A program made the position numbers and the translations under genes. The notes under the pieces are model-generated. The model did no database searches and was not told where the DNA came from. It saw nothing but the letters and a program-made list of their open reading frames with translations. A stretch of DNA of 41,182 nt from Candidatus Zixiibacteriota bacterium (GTDB lineage: Bacteria; Zixibacteria; MSB-5A5; GN15; JAAZOE01): the NCBI GenBank assembly GCA_023138975.1, contig JAGLON010000059.1:1-41182 (forward strand), written 5' to 3'. Positions 8,530-16,753 of this stretch are shown here, one piece after another (the stretch's first letter is position 1; each line of letters begins with the position of its first letter).

Positions 8530-10541
8530 AATAGCACCTTGACCGGAAATTCGATTTCGCCTTTTTCAGCTTTTTCTTGGACTATATCAATTATCTTCTC
8601 TCCGATTAATTCGTCTCCCAAATAAACCTGTAATTGAATTATTCCTCCGCCTGTCTCCCGGATAGTCGTCTCTCGAGTGATTTCCTTGACTATTCCCGGC
8701 AGCTTTTCAAGTGGTATGATCGCCTCTCCCCGGGGACCATGGCCAGCTTCGACCATTTGAGGAGAGGGAACAATTCCGCCCTCTTGTAAGCTCGCTATCG
8801 TGCTATATAATCCGCTGATAGTAAGTATCGCTCCGGCAGCCAGAGCCAGTTTTATCGGAAATAAAAGCGGCCTTGACATGATATATTTTACGGCCTCGGC
8901 AATCGCCCAGCGCTTCGCAGCCTGGAGAATTCCCTCCATGCCTTGTTCGTAAACATTCATTACGCTGACGATTCCCTGTTCAAATCCAGAGAGCTCTTTA
9001 AGTTGTTCTGTTTTCCATGCTTTTGTGTTTTTTTCTGAATGAGCCAAGATTCCTTTAAGAGACGTCTCAACCTTCGTCGCATCTGTAATAAGAGAGGCGG
9101 CGAATTCATTGGACGTGTCCTCCATTTCTTCATAAGGATCCTCAAGCTTTTTTAATGATTCCTCAATGGTCGGAAATGCATAACCACTTATCTTCGCGGC
9201 CCATGCTTCAAATGCGATTGTCGATTCGCTGAGATATTCTGGAAGTCTTTTAAAATGACCGCCGATTGCCTCAGTATCTTCTCCAATGCTTTCCTGGACT
9301 TCATTCCAGCGATTTCTAATCTCTTCATATTCCGGCAAAGTGGAGATCGCTTTCATGACTCGCTCAACGCTCCGGCCATGCTTATTATAGATTTCTCTCC
9401 ATTCTTCGACTGTGACAATCTCATCCCCGATCATCTTTGTTCTCATGGCATGATATTCACCGGCAGCGCTCCCATATTCGGTCATCGCAGCTATTTCCTT
9501 ATCTGAGAGTTCTATTGATTTTTTTATAAAATAATCAATGGCAGCGCCGGCCGCAAGGATGGCTGTAGTTACGATTCCAAAAGGTCCCGTCATGACTTTT
9601 ACCGCTTTCCCTACATGGGGAGCGATTTTGATAATCTTTCCGAGCATAATTAAAAATGGTCCGATGGATGCTGCGACAGCTGCGACCTTAATCACCATGA
9701 CCATCGAAGCATCCGAGAGGGATGAAAACCATTTGACGCCTTTCTCTGCCAGCTTGAGAAAGCTCTCAAAAGCCGGCATCATTTTCATCCCGAACGTGAT
9801 CGCAGTTTCAGCGACTCTTGATTTTAGGATCCTTAATTTATTTGTCGGCGAATCGAGCGTCCTGGCTAAGTCGCCCTGGGCCAAAGCGGTCTGTTCCATA
9901 ATGACGTTATACCTGGCGATAACTTTCTGATTCTCGGTCATTTGTTCGCCCTGTTTTATCATGCCGTTATCCATGGCCCATTGTTTAATCGTTACGTCTT
10001 TTATGATTATTCCCAGCCGTTTCAAAGGTTCTATTTCTCCAGTGATTCCAGCCTGGATTTTAAGAAAAGCATCTTCCGCCTCGAGATTGTAAAATGAGGC
10101 CATGTCATAAGTGAGCTCGGCCATTCCTTTCGACATATCATAGGCTGCTTTCTCGTTATGGCCCATTGATTTCAGCATGACGTTGAAAGTTCCGATCAGC
10201 TTTTGAGATTCGAAGCGATTGATTCCCAGGTTTTCAGAAAGATCAGCGCTCCATTTATCGGCAATATCAACCATATCTCCCATGGATACTTCAAAGAGAT
10301 TCCTGCTTTCCTCAGCATCCATGGCCATCTTGATCGCAGCGCCGCCGGCTGCCAGGATAGGGAGAGTGACCATGAGGCTCATTTTCTTTCCGATCCTTTC
10401 TGCTTTCTCGCCTAAAGCCTTGAGCTTTCTTCCGGCTGCCTCAGCCTTATCCTCCATGACGTCGAGCGCTCGATTGACGCCTCTGAGATCATCCGGCGCC
10501 GTATGAACGTCGGATCGGATATCAATTTTCATGTCGGCCAT
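8526..10541 (-). CDS. tail tape measure protein (671 aa)
   Basis: Sets the tail length and occupies the tail lumen. Residues 15-55 are coiled coil (DLRGVNRALDVMEDKAEAAG). From 55 to about 230 lies a TP901-type tape-measure core with hydrophobic helices (LMVTLPILAAGGAAIKMAM) and the pattern ITGEIEPLKRLGI. Hydrophobic segments recur at about 290-345 and 565-595. At 671 aa and about 0.15 nm per residue the tail would be near 100 nm. It directly follows the frameshifted chaperone gene, the standard order. Confidence 0.93.
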   Translation of the reverse strand: MADMKIDIRSDVHTAPDDLRGVNRALDVMEDKAEAAGRKLKALGEKAERIGKKMSLMVTLPILAAGGAAIKMAMDAEESRNLFEVSMGDMVDIADKWSADLSENLGINRFESQKLIGTFNVMLKSMGHNEKAAYDMSKGMAELTYDMASFYNLEAEDAFLKIQAGITGEIEPLKRLGIIIKDVTIKQWAMDNGMIKQGEQMTENQKVIARYNVIMEQTALAQGDLARTLDSPTNKLRILKSRVAETAITFGMKMMPAFESFLKLAEKGVKWFSSLSDASMVMVIKVAAVAASIGPFLIMLGKIIKIAPHVGKAVKVMTGPFGIVTTAILAAGAAIDYFIKKSIELSDKEIAAMTEYGSAAGEYHAMRTKMIGDEIVTVEEWREIYNKHGRSVERVMKAISTLPEYEEIRNRWNEVQESIGEDTEAIGGHFKRLPEYLSESTIAFEAWAAKISGYAFPTIEESLKKLEDPYEEMEDTSNEFAASLITDATKVETSLKGILAHSEKNTKAWKTEQLKELSGFEQGIVSVMNVYEQGMEGILQAAKRWAIAEAVKYIMSRPLLFPIKLALAAGAILTISGLYSTIASLQEGGIVPSPQMVEAGHGPRGEAIIPLEKLPGIVKEITRETTIRETGGGIIQLQVYLGDELIGEKIIDIVQEKAEKGEIEFPVKVLL

Positions 10542-10542
10542 T

Positions 10543-11267
10543 TTATTCGTTTCCTTTTCTTTCGCTGACCTTTACTCTGAGATTATTTATCGTATTATGG
10601 ATTTTATTGATCTTGATAAGAAAAAGCTCGCCGTCGGCTCCTTTTAAATTTAGATCCTTGAATAGCGTCGGCATAAGATTAAACTCCTGGACGAATTTCG
10701 TTGCGTTCGCATGATACCAAAGCCAAATCTTTAAATCAGAGCCTCGGAGCGGCGGCGGATTCTGTGTCCAATGATCTCCTTTGCCTATCTCATCCTGATC
10801 CGCCGCAAAAAAACTGTCCTCATACCAAATAAGATAGGCCTCTAATTTTTTATGAAATTAGAGAAATCCTGAGCGAATCCAAGAATGCTCAGGCCGACCG
10901 TATCCGGGATAATCCGAGCTGGTTTTGGTTTATCCAGATCCTCATCAGCCATGATCTCCTTTGTTTCCTTTTCCTTTTCTTCTTCTTTTTCCTTGAGATT
11001 CATCGGGATCAGATATTTCAAATAGAGCTCTTTATTCTCTGCATCACAGGGCAATTTTTGTCCATTTTGAGTAAGATTCCAATCGAGGACGAGATCGAGG
11101 ATTGTATTCAAGAATTGCTTTTTGTCGTCTCTGCCTATATCGGCCATATCCAGCTGATCGTCCGAAGAGAGCGGCTTGACCAGGAATTTTAAGGGACCGA
11201 TAACTTTCTTAGATTTGACCTCGAGCTCAAGCCATTCTCCTTTAATCTGAAATTTAGAAACGTCCAT
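10543..11267 (-). CDS. tail assembly chaperone GT fusion (programmed -1 frameshift product)
   Basis: The frame of the 141-aa chaperone continues in the -1 frame for 100 more codons, from TTA at 10845 to the TAA at 10543-10545. The -1 frame is open from a TAA only 15 nt upstream of the shift point and has no start codon before an internal ATG about half way down, so a frameshift is the natural way to express it. The extension has a compact fold-like composition (KIWLWYHANATKFVQEF, GELFLIKINKIHNTINNL). It ends 2 nt before the tape measure ATG, as in lambda gpGT and its relatives, where both products chaperone the tape measure during tail assembly. Confidence 0.85.
10842..11267 (-). CDS. tail assembly chaperone, short form (gpG-like, 141 aa)
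   Basis: Zero-frame product ending at TAG 10842-10844, right after the slippery A-AAA-AAT. Residues 1-80 look like the usual chaperone core (KFQIKGEWLELEVKSK, LVKPLSSDDQLDMADIG, FLNTILDLVLDW). An acidic Glu/Lys-rich linker follows (KEKEEEKEKETKEI), and the last 35 residues lie before the shift. It sits between the tail tube gene and the tape measure gene, the standard place. Good ribosome binding site (AAGGAGGAACTTT). Confidence 0.88.
   Translation of the reverse strand: MDVSKFQIKGEWLELEVKSKKVIGPLKFLVKPLSSDDQLDMADIGRDDKKQFLNTILDLVLDWNLTQNGQKLPCDAENKELYLKYLIPMNLKEKEEEKEKETKEIMADEDLDKPKPARIIPDTVGLSILGFAQDFSNFIKN
10845..10851 (-). promoter_or_regulatory. -1 ribosomal frameshift slippery site
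   Basis: Minus strand ATA AAA AAT TAG: the heptamer A AAA AAT is in the correct phase (X XXY YYZ), both slipped codons re-pair as AAA, and the zero-frame stop follows directly. No tight stem-loop is obvious to me in the next 15 nt. Confidence 0.82.
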
Positions 11268-11310
11268 AAAGTTCCTCCTTTATGAAAGATCGTCTTGATC
11301 TTTAAAATTT

Positions 11311-12360
11311 TTAGGCTGTCAGATAATCAGTTGTTCTTCCGTTATCTGTAACTAATACAGGTATCATATAAGACATGCCTGTCGGATCTGAGGCTGCTTT
11401 TTCCGCTTGGAGCGTGATCGATGCCGGGATAACCTCATCCCATGTATATTTGCAGTCGATAACTCTCATTCTCGGAAAATACATTTTGAATCTATAAGGG
11501 AGCGCAGCATTCGGGACGTTGCCAATAAAATCTATCAATATTTTCTTTTCGACCTCAGCGATGAAATCAGTCGTGAAATAGATATTATTGATTGAGCTCA
11601 TTCTTGGAAAAGTCAGCGTGACAGTTACGATCGGAGCGCCATTTTCCATTGGCTCGATTATGGAATTCGATCCAGCTTTAAGAGGAGAGTCATGAGGACG
11701 TTCATAATGGACAGCCAGATCTGAAATTATGAGTGGAGTTTCATTTGCTACATCTCCATCAACTTGATCATTTATGTAGATATTACCTTGCGAGAATTTA
11801 ATCCTATTCCCTCTTGTGGCATAAGTGATCGCGCTCATCTCGGTATCTTCATTTACTGTTGAATTATCAATCAGTGTATTTCCAATAAAAGATAAGGCTC
11901 CCTTGAGGAATCCGTCGGCGATGCTTAGATCAAATGTCACTGGCTTTGCTGATGGGACCTCAAATATCTTCGAGAGTTTTTCAAGCGCGAAAGTGACAAA
12001 ATTCCCATAGATCTCATTATCCCACCAGAAAGTATGCTGATACATTAAATCTCCTTGAGAATTAGGATTTCCAGCCGTTCCAAAGAATTTAGCAAGCGCG
12101 ACTCCCAACCCTCCAAGATCATATCTCATCGTAAATTCAGGCGCGAAAGTAACTGGATCAATAGGACCGAGATCTCCCTCGACCGGAAATGGAGTGTCAG
12201 CCTCTTTCGCCGGCAAATAAGGCTGAGTCCTTGACAATCCTCCATCGGATTCAAGCAGAGCTCCGAGTCCGGCTCCTGTCTCAAGAGCCGTTCCCCAGGC
12301 AGCTCCATTTCTAAAGCCGGCAGCCATCAATCGTCTTTGTGCTACACTTGGAGTCGTCAT
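11311..12360 (-). CDS. major tail tube protein (349 aa)
   Basis: Size and position (between connector genes and the tail chaperone) fit a siphovirus tail tube subunit. The N-terminus includes the pattern EADTPFPVEGDLGPIDPVTF followed by FTMRYDLGGLGVALAKFFG, typical of a family of phage tail tube proteins. Beta-rich throughout (KPVTFDLSIADGFLKGALSF; PRMRVIDCKYTWDEVIPASI). At 349 aa it is longer than minimal tube proteins, so an extra surface domain is possible. Confidence 0.82.
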   Translation of the reverse strand: MTTPSVAQRRLMAAGFRNGAAWGTALETGAGLGALLESDGGLSRTQPYLPAKEADTPFPVEGDLGPIDPVTFAPEFTMRYDLGGLGVALAKFFGTAGNPNSQGDLMYQHTFWWDNEIYGNFVTFALEKLSKIFEVPSAKPVTFDLSIADGFLKGALSFIGNTLIDNSTVNEDTEMSAITYATRGNRIKFSQGNIYINDQVDGDVANETPLIISDLAVHYERPHDSPLKAGSNSIIEPMENGAPIVTVTLTFPRMSSINNIYFTTDFIAEVEKKILIDFIGNVPNAALPYRFKMYFPRMRVIDCKYTWDEVIPASITLQAEKAASDPTGMSYMIPVLVTDNGRTTDYLTA

Positions 12361-12536
12361 GATTTTTCCTCCTCTTTGGATTTAGCCGTTGAATATCTCG
12401 CAGCCTTAGTCTTTACCCAAGTTTCGACCACGGCCGGGTCGAAATCCGCGATTTCATAAGTCTGGTCTTTGATGAGCTTGCGGCCGTTCCGAGCATGGCA
12501 AGAATCAGCGAGCCAGACAAATCTTGTTTTTTCCAT
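12357..12536 (-). CDS. small head-tail region protein (59 aa)
   Basis: Begins MEKTRFVWLADSCHARNGR and contains LIKDQTYEIADFDPAVVETW; the pattern resembles short phage proteins that lie beside tail tube genes. Start at 12536 chosen for GGAGG 5 nt upstream. Its stop overlaps the tail tube start. Function unknown. Confidence 0.72.
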   Translation of the reverse strand: MEKTRFVWLADSCHARNGRKLIKDQTYEIADFDPAVVETWVKTKAARYSTAKSKEEEKS

Positions 12537-12563
12537 CTTTACCTCCAATCAACCGGCTTAATA

Positions 12564-12992
12564 TTAGCTGGCTGATGCGTCTCTTAAATAATCAACTGAG
12601 AAAGCGAGCTTGACGATCAAATGATTCGGCAGCAATTTCTGATTGCTTGCCTCCTGGTCCATCATGAGCAACGGATCACTGGCCAGGCCAGAAATGCCGG
12701 CAGCATTGATCAGATCTGTCTCGATTGATTCCCTATCATCGAGGCCGGTTTTCGCGACGGCTCTCCGATCCCTTTTCGCCTTATAAGCAATCCAGATCTC
12801 GAGCGATTCAACGGGATTCGAAAGATTCCCGGAATGATAACGACCGGTCCGCAAGCTTGATTCGATCCTGAAAGCCTTATTTATTTTTGACTCAGGGACC
12901 GCATTAAAATCAAAAACTTCATCGATCTGAGTGAATCCAAGAGCAACCATTCGAGTTTCGACGGCTTCGACAATATCTTTTATCGATCCCAT
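12564..12992 (-). CDS. tail terminator / completion-like protein (142 aa)
   Basis: The size, an alpha-beta pattern beginning with a helix (IKDIVEAVETRMVALGF), and the central FRIESSLRTGRYHSGNLSN then VESLEIWIAYKAKRD and C-terminal HLIVKLAFSVDYLRD fit the tail terminator/neck fold. It lies between a connector-type gene and the tail tube gene. The assignment is by position and secondary-structure pattern only. Confidence 0.6.
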   Translation of the reverse strand: MGSIKDIVEAVETRMVALGFTQIDEVFDFNAVPESKINKAFRIESSLRTGRYHSGNLSNPVESLEIWIAYKAKRDRRAVAKTGLDDRESIETDLINAAGISGLASDPLLMMDQEASNQKLLPNHLIVKLAFSVDYLRDASAS

Positions 12993-13687
12993 TATCTATC
13001 CAGATTAATTTGGCTGGCCAAGACTGTCCTTTCATCTCTGTCGATAATTCCATCCTCATCGGAATCGTATTTTATGACGAGTGCATCGAATTCATCTGTG
13101 AATTTCTGCTCATGCTCCTTGTAAAGCTCATGCCACTTATCGCCGGCTTCTTTGAAGAATCCGCGAAATATAATTTCAAAAGTTTTGTGGATGAGAGGGA
13201 TCCGCAGCTGGGATCCGTCAATGAGCATATGCGGCCGGTTGCCTTTATTTTTCAATTCCCTTTTCAGGATATTGAAAGCCTCTTGGATTTGCTGATCATA
13301 ATTACTCTCAGCGCTCCAGATCTCATCAGTGAGCTCCGGATAATAATCCTTGAGATCTTCATCGACAATACAGGGAGAGATCTTATTGAGGACCACGTCA
13401 AAGAATCGGACCATCTTATAATCGACTGAGCTGATAGTGTAAGTGATTTCGATTATTGCATTCTCCCAAAGAGTCCCTGTATTAGCAGCCGGCAGCGTGT
13501 AAGTCATGGTCCCCCCGACTGCAACGGCGACTGTCTGATCTTCGACCTGAGCCGCTCCGTTAGGATTCTTGACAGTGATAGTCGCAGCTGACGGCACTTG
13601 CTGAGTGCCGCCATCATAGACTTTAGCCTCGATCGGAAAAGTTTCGCTTTTGACGACTTGATCTTCCGTCAAAATCTCAGTGATCAT
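12992..13687 (-). CDS. head-tail connector protein with EF-hand-like loop (231 aa)
   Basis: Residues 1-100 form an Ig-like beta domain (FPIEAKVYDGGTQQVPSAA, EIEVTYTISSVDYKMVRFFD-like strands). Residues 105-205 are helical and fit a head-tail adaptor (VDEDLKDYYPELTDEIWSAE ... QIQEAFNILKRELKNKGNRP). Near the C-terminus DSDEDGIIDRDE matches the 12-residue EF-hand/dockerin calcium loop at all expected acidic positions. Its ATG overlaps the stop of the upstream gene. Confidence 0.65.
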   Translation of the reverse strand: MITEILTEDQVVKSETFPIEAKVYDGGTQQVPSAATITVKNPNGAAQVEDQTVAVAVGGTMTYTLPAANTGTLWENAIIEITYTISSVDYKMVRFFDVVLNKISPCIVDEDLKDYYPELTDEIWSAESNYDQQIQEAFNILKRELKNKGNRPHMLIDGSQLRIPLIHKTFEIIFRGFFKEAGDKWHELYKEHEQKFTDEFDALVIKYDSDEDGIIDRDERTVLASQINLDR

Positions 13688-14040
13688 TTCTTCTCTTTTT
13701 CAGGTTCCTCGGCTTTTTCCTCAAGTGGTTCCTTCGAAGGCGGCTCCTCTGGAGCTTTCTCTTTTTCTGCTTTTTTTTCAGCTTCGACCATCGCTTTTTC
13801 TTCGGCTTTTTTCTTCTTTAAATCTTCGGCTTTGTCGGCCTTTGCAGCTTTGGCCTCTTCTTTCTTTTTCTGCGCTGCCTGGATGGATTTCACTTTATCC
13901 GTTATATCTTTACAGCCATTTTTAATGCAACGATCCCGGTCAAATGTCGAGCTTGTGGATCCTCGGCCATTCGAGAATCCTACGCCACATAAAGTCCCCG
14001 AGAATTCTGAATTCGAATGTTTCAAAATGTAGATAATCAT
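13684..14040 (-). CDS. small capsid-region protein with long charged tail (118 aa)
   Basis: Residues 1-47 are a small domain (SEFSGTLCGVGFSNGRGSTS ... CIKNGCKD) resembling short conserved proteins located after the major capsid gene in other phages. Residues 55-118 are a Lys/Glu/Ala-rich low-complexity helix ending in a Pro/Glu-rich tail. Good GGAGG upstream. The function is unknown; the tail could be a flexible tether. Confidence 0.68.
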   Translation of the reverse strand: MIIYILKHSNSEFSGTLCGVGFSNGRGSTSSTFDRDRCIKNGCKDITDKVKSIQAAQKKKEEAKAAKADKAEDLKKKKAEEKAMVEAEKKAEKEKAPEEPPSKEPLEEKAEEPEKEKK

Positions 14041-14088
14041 AGAGTTCCTCCTCTATAAAGTTATTGAATTTTCTTTTCTGCCGGGTTA

Positions 14089-14502
14089 TTAATCAGCTAC
14101 AGCAAGAAAGCATTCCCAGGTTACATCAGCCGTTGCCACTACGCCGACCACTCGGATAAATTCAAAATCAGTTTTGACATAGATCTCATATTGTCCAACA
14201 GCATCGATTATGGCTCCATCGGTCGGATCCAGGAATACGCCTCCAGGGATATCATAATAAGTCCCGTCTAAAGTTTCAGATCCCTCGAGATGCGGCGCCA
14301 AAGTTCCTCCGGATTCAACGACTGTCACATGACAAATAGCCTTGACGACGTCTGTCGGACCTAATTCGATCCCGGTTCCCGTTTCCGTATCTCCGGATGC
14401 TTGCAGCGCACTCGCTCTAAGGACGCACAGGGCGTCATAATTAGAATGAACGGCTGCGATGATTCCCAGCAAAGCGAGAATTGCGATTATTGCTCCTATC
14501 AT
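14089..14502 (-). CDS. capsid decoration-like protein with N-terminal hydrophobic helix (137 aa)
   Basis: Residues 2-17 (IGAIIAILALLGIIAA) form a strongly hydrophobic helix, unusual for a capsid surface protein. The rest is beta-rich (VVKAICHVTVVESGGTLAPH, LEGSETLDGTYYDIPGGVF) and fits a decoration or minor head protein. The start is supported by AAGGAG 8 nt upstream, and no Met follows, so the hydrophobic segment is real. It lies directly after the major capsid gene. Confidence 0.65.
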   Translation of the reverse strand: MIGAIIAILALLGIIAAVHSNYDALCVLRASALQASGDTETGTGIELGPTDVVKAICHVTVVESGGTLAPHLEGSETLDGTYYDIPGGVFLDPTDGAIIDAVGQYEIYVKTDFEFIRVVGVVATADVTWECFLAVAD

Positions 14503-14536
14503 TTTTGTCTCCTTATCCTTTTCGTTTTGATGAGCC

Positions 14537-15448
14537 TTAGCTCACGTTGGCAAGTATGCCTTTGAGCCTGGCTGCGCTTTTTGCGTGGAAAATCGCAATA
14601 GTGATCAGCCATTCAATCCTGGATCTGAAAGCCGGCTTTACCTCAAGTTCTCCGAGATCATAAGCCTCGAGAGGCTCAGTCTGGAGTCCGCAAAGATAGG
14701 TATCGACGCCGAATTTTACGGCATAGATCGACGCTGTTACACTGGAATTGCCTTGAGTTTCATCAAAGGCCAGGATTGTATTGTCACTATTATCCTCTTC
14801 GATAATGCGAATTGGAACGCCAGCAAATGCGGTTGTCTCTTCGCCGAATGCATCTTTGGTTATGGTCAAGATCGTGGAGCTCTCTGCGAGATTATTGATC
14901 TGTCGCCTGAATTTCTTGCCGCAATAAAGCGCATCCGGTCTTCCGGTAACTGCATCGAGGAGCTGATTCATCAAACTCATTGAAATATTTGCGCCATTGG
15001 TTCCGCCCTCCAGGACTTGATTCCCTGTGAGCCGGATATTCAATCCGTCGAATTCCCTTGGATCCGAGGCTTCGTCTCCATCAAAGAAATTCTTGGTAAA
15101 GAAGAGAGCTGCTGCCTTGACTTTCATCATGAGATCTGTCGCTCGTCTTGCTCCAAAATTCTTTTCCCATTTTTGTAAAGCTCTGTCTGTGTCTGCATCT
15201 CCGCCGAGTATCTTGAGAGCCTCTGTTTCTGGATTTATGACTCCAGTGTCCTCGTCATAGGCTTCATTGACGCCACGAAAAGCGATCCCAGGGAGACTCG
15301 TTTCTCTGTTATATTTAAGGGCATTCCCGACAATTTCCTTAAATGGCAGCTGCTCGAGGATCGGGGACGTTCTGGCAAATTTCTCAATGACTCCCTGCAA
15401 AAGTTCGCTGGTCGTCTGTTTCATGTATTCGATAAGTGTAAAGGCCAC
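14537..15448 (-). CDS. major capsid protein, HK97 fold (303 aa)
   Basis: Size, position after the scaffold gene and the pattern FTLIEYMKQTTSELLQGVIE ... LEQLPFKEIVGNALKYNRET fit the HK97-fold major capsid family. The spine-like helix is at NQLLDAVTGRPDALYCGKKF and the A-domain near FAGVPIRIIEEDNSDNTIL. No long N-terminal delta domain is present, consistent with a separate scaffold protein. Good ribosome binding site (AAGGAGG). Confidence 0.92.
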   Translation of the reverse strand: MAFTLIEYMKQTTSELLQGVIEKFARTSPILEQLPFKEIVGNALKYNRETSLPGIAFRGVNEAYDEDTGVINPETEALKILGGDADTDRALQKWEKNFGARRATDLMMKVKAAALFFTKNFFDGDEASDPREFDGLNIRLTGNQVLEGGTNGANISMSLMNQLLDAVTGRPDALYCGKKFRRQINNLAESSTILTITKDAFGEETTAFAGVPIRIIEEDNSDNTILAFDETQGNSSVTASIYAVKFGVDTYLCGLQTEPLEAYDLGELEVKPAFRSRIEWLITIAIFHAKSAARLKGILANVS

Positions 15449-15480
15449 TTTAAACCTCCTTAAATCTTAGAAATTTTAAA

Positions 15481-16173
15481 TTACTTTTTTTTCTCTTTTT
15501 CTTTCTCTTTTGCGCTCTTTTCAAAATGAGAGGATGCTTTCTCATGGGGGGACCTCTTGTCCTCTGCCGGATTATTGACTCTTGCTCTGAGCCCTGGTTT
15601 GAATTCGCTGCCTTCTCCTCCCGGAACAGGAACGAAAACCGGCTTTTTGTCAGGATCAAAGAGATAAGGCTTTCTCTCTATAAGATCCTTAATCGCCTCG
15701 TCAGCGCCGGTCACATTATGAGCCTCGTCAATCGAGCATTTCGATCGGTCTGCGAGTTTGATTCCATCAACATCGATTATTCCTTGTTTCATCGCTGCGA
15801 CCTGTAAAGCCTGGTCAATAAAGAGCTCCTGAGTTTTCTTCTTGAGATCCGCTGCCTCTGCCTCGGATTTCTCTGCCAGCTCTTTAAATTTTCCTTCATC
15901 TTGAAGTTTCTTTTTATCTGCCTCCGCTTTCTCTAAATTTATCTTTTCAAGCGCGAGTCGATAATCTTTGGACTCTGCATTCGCCGTTCTTTTTGCATCC
16001 AAGAGCTTCTGGACTGCATCAGGACCACCATCAAGGATGGATTTAATCGTCGGATCGATGGTTCCTTTTTCCTTTTCCTCTTGCTCTTTCTCGAGCCGCT
16101 CTTTTTCCTCAAGAGCTTTTTTTTCTGTGGCTGCCTTTTCCTCGGCAGCTTTAATTTCTTCTGGCGTGGCCAT
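15481..16173 (-). CDS. scaffolding protein (230 aa)
   Basis: A highly charged, Glu/Lys/Ala-rich helical protein directly before the major capsid gene, the hallmark of phage scaffolds. Residues 5-40 and 70-125 are coiled coil (KAAEEKAATEKKALEEKERL). A central segment (IKSILDGGPDAVQKLLDA) and the C-terminal half (TGADEAIKDLIERKPYLFD) fit the gp20-type scaffold pattern. The C-terminal tail EKSAKEKEKEKKK is basic, as needed to contact capsid protein. Ribosome binding site AAGGAGG. Confidence 0.88.
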   Translation of the reverse strand: MATPEEIKAAEEKAATEKKALEEKERLEKEQEEKEKGTIDPTIKSILDGGPDAVQKLLDAKRTANAESKDYRLALEKINLEKAEADKKKLQDEGKFKELAEKSEAEAADLKKKTQELFIDQALQVAAMKQGIIDVDGIKLADRSKCSIDEAHNVTGADEAIKDLIERKPYLFDPDKKPVFVPVPGGEGSEFKPGLRARVNNPAEDKRSPHEKASSHFEKSAKEKEKEKKK

Positions 16174-16235
16174 CTTAGCCTCCTTTTGTGTGGATTAAGT
16201 ATGCATAGTTAATACACCCATTGATTTCGTTTTTT

Positions 16236-16263
16236 TATTTATTTCGAAATTTCAATCTGTCAA
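16236..16263 (-). promoter_or_regulatory. sigma-70-type promoter for the capsid operon
   Basis: TTGACA (16263-16258), 16-nt spacer, TAAATA (16241-16236) on the minus strand, in the 94-nt gap upstream of the scaffold gene. This would give the capsid genes their own promoter in addition to any read-through. A TATGCATA palindrome follows close by. Confidence 0.65.
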
Positions 16264-16267
16264 GTTT

Positions 16268-16402
16268 TTATTTTCTTCGATGCTTGCTCGCTCTATATCC
16301 AGCATAAGCTTTATTGGCCTTTTTCTTTGTCCGATAAATACAAGGTCCAGATCCGATCCTAAACATTCTTTTTCCCCTTTTTTTACAGGATAATACTGGC
16401 AT
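16268..16402 (-). CDS. small basic protein (44 aa)
   Basis: A 44-codon frame with an excellent ribosome binding site (GGAGG then ATG after 6 nt). It begins MPVLSCKKRGKRMFRIGSGP and ends in a Lys/Arg-rich segment; two Cys, at 6 and 21. Short basic proteins of this pattern occur beside phage scaffold genes. Motif copy B lies about 75 nt upstream. Function unknown; nucleic-acid binding is possible from the charge. Confidence 0.68.
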   Translation of the reverse strand: MPVLSCKKRGKRMFRIGSGPCIYRTKKKANKAYAGYRASKHRRK

Positions 16403-16478
16403 TGATTTCCTCCATTCTAAGCTGTTTTAGGCCCTCCCGAGGCCTGTAGGGTATGCCTGATTATTAAAGCTCGAAATA

Positions 16479-16498
16479 ATGCATATAACGGATTATTT
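16479..16498 (-). promoter_or_regulatory. copy B of the three-copy intergenic motif
   Basis: Minus strand AAATAATCCGTTATATGCAT (16498-16479), identical over 20 bp to copy C at 32565-32584 (plus strand) and over 16 bp to copy A. It overlaps the stop of the gene at 16493 and lies before the basic-protein/capsid unit. AAATAAT and ATTATTT flank the core as an inverted repeat. No good -35 hexamer is present at the usual distance. Confidence 0.6.
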
Positions 16499-16753
16499 CA
16501 GCCCTTTTTTGCTGACCTTTACCATCTTAAAGCCTCGGGACCCCCCTTTTTTCATCAGATTACAATCTCCATGTCTCCTCACCTGGCCAGTGGATCTCAT
16601 GGCATCAAAAGTTGTGACCTCGATCTCTTTTTTATTTTTAATCTTGAAGATCATTCCATGGACCAGGCCGCAATCGCAGCAAGCTAAAAAATGGAGATCT
16701 CCTGTCTCATAAATCTGAGGTTCTTCACGATATACCTGATCATATTTGGCCAT
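16493..16753 (-). CDS. conserved phage Cys-rich protein, CCDCGLVH type (86 aa)
   Basis: The segment DLHFLACCDCGLVHGMIFKI followed by a strand and a basic C-terminus is a pattern I recognise from short phage proteins of unknown function near packaging and head genes. CCxC plus His32 suggests a zinc site. It starts just after the gpG-like gene. Its 3' end overlaps motif copy B. Confidence 0.75.
   Translation of the reverse strand: MAKYDQVYREEPQIYETGDLHFLACCDCGLVHGMIFKIKNKKEIEVTTFDAMRSTGQVRRHGDCNLMKKGGSRGFKMVKVSKKGLK

Noticed and set aside
13896..13907. An 11-bp match (ATCCGTTATAT) to the three-copy motif inside the gene at 13684-14040; shorter matches near 30130, 32106 and 41040
   Set aside because: Within or overlapping coding sequence and without the rest of the motif; probably chance, although the one upstream of recT may deserve a look.
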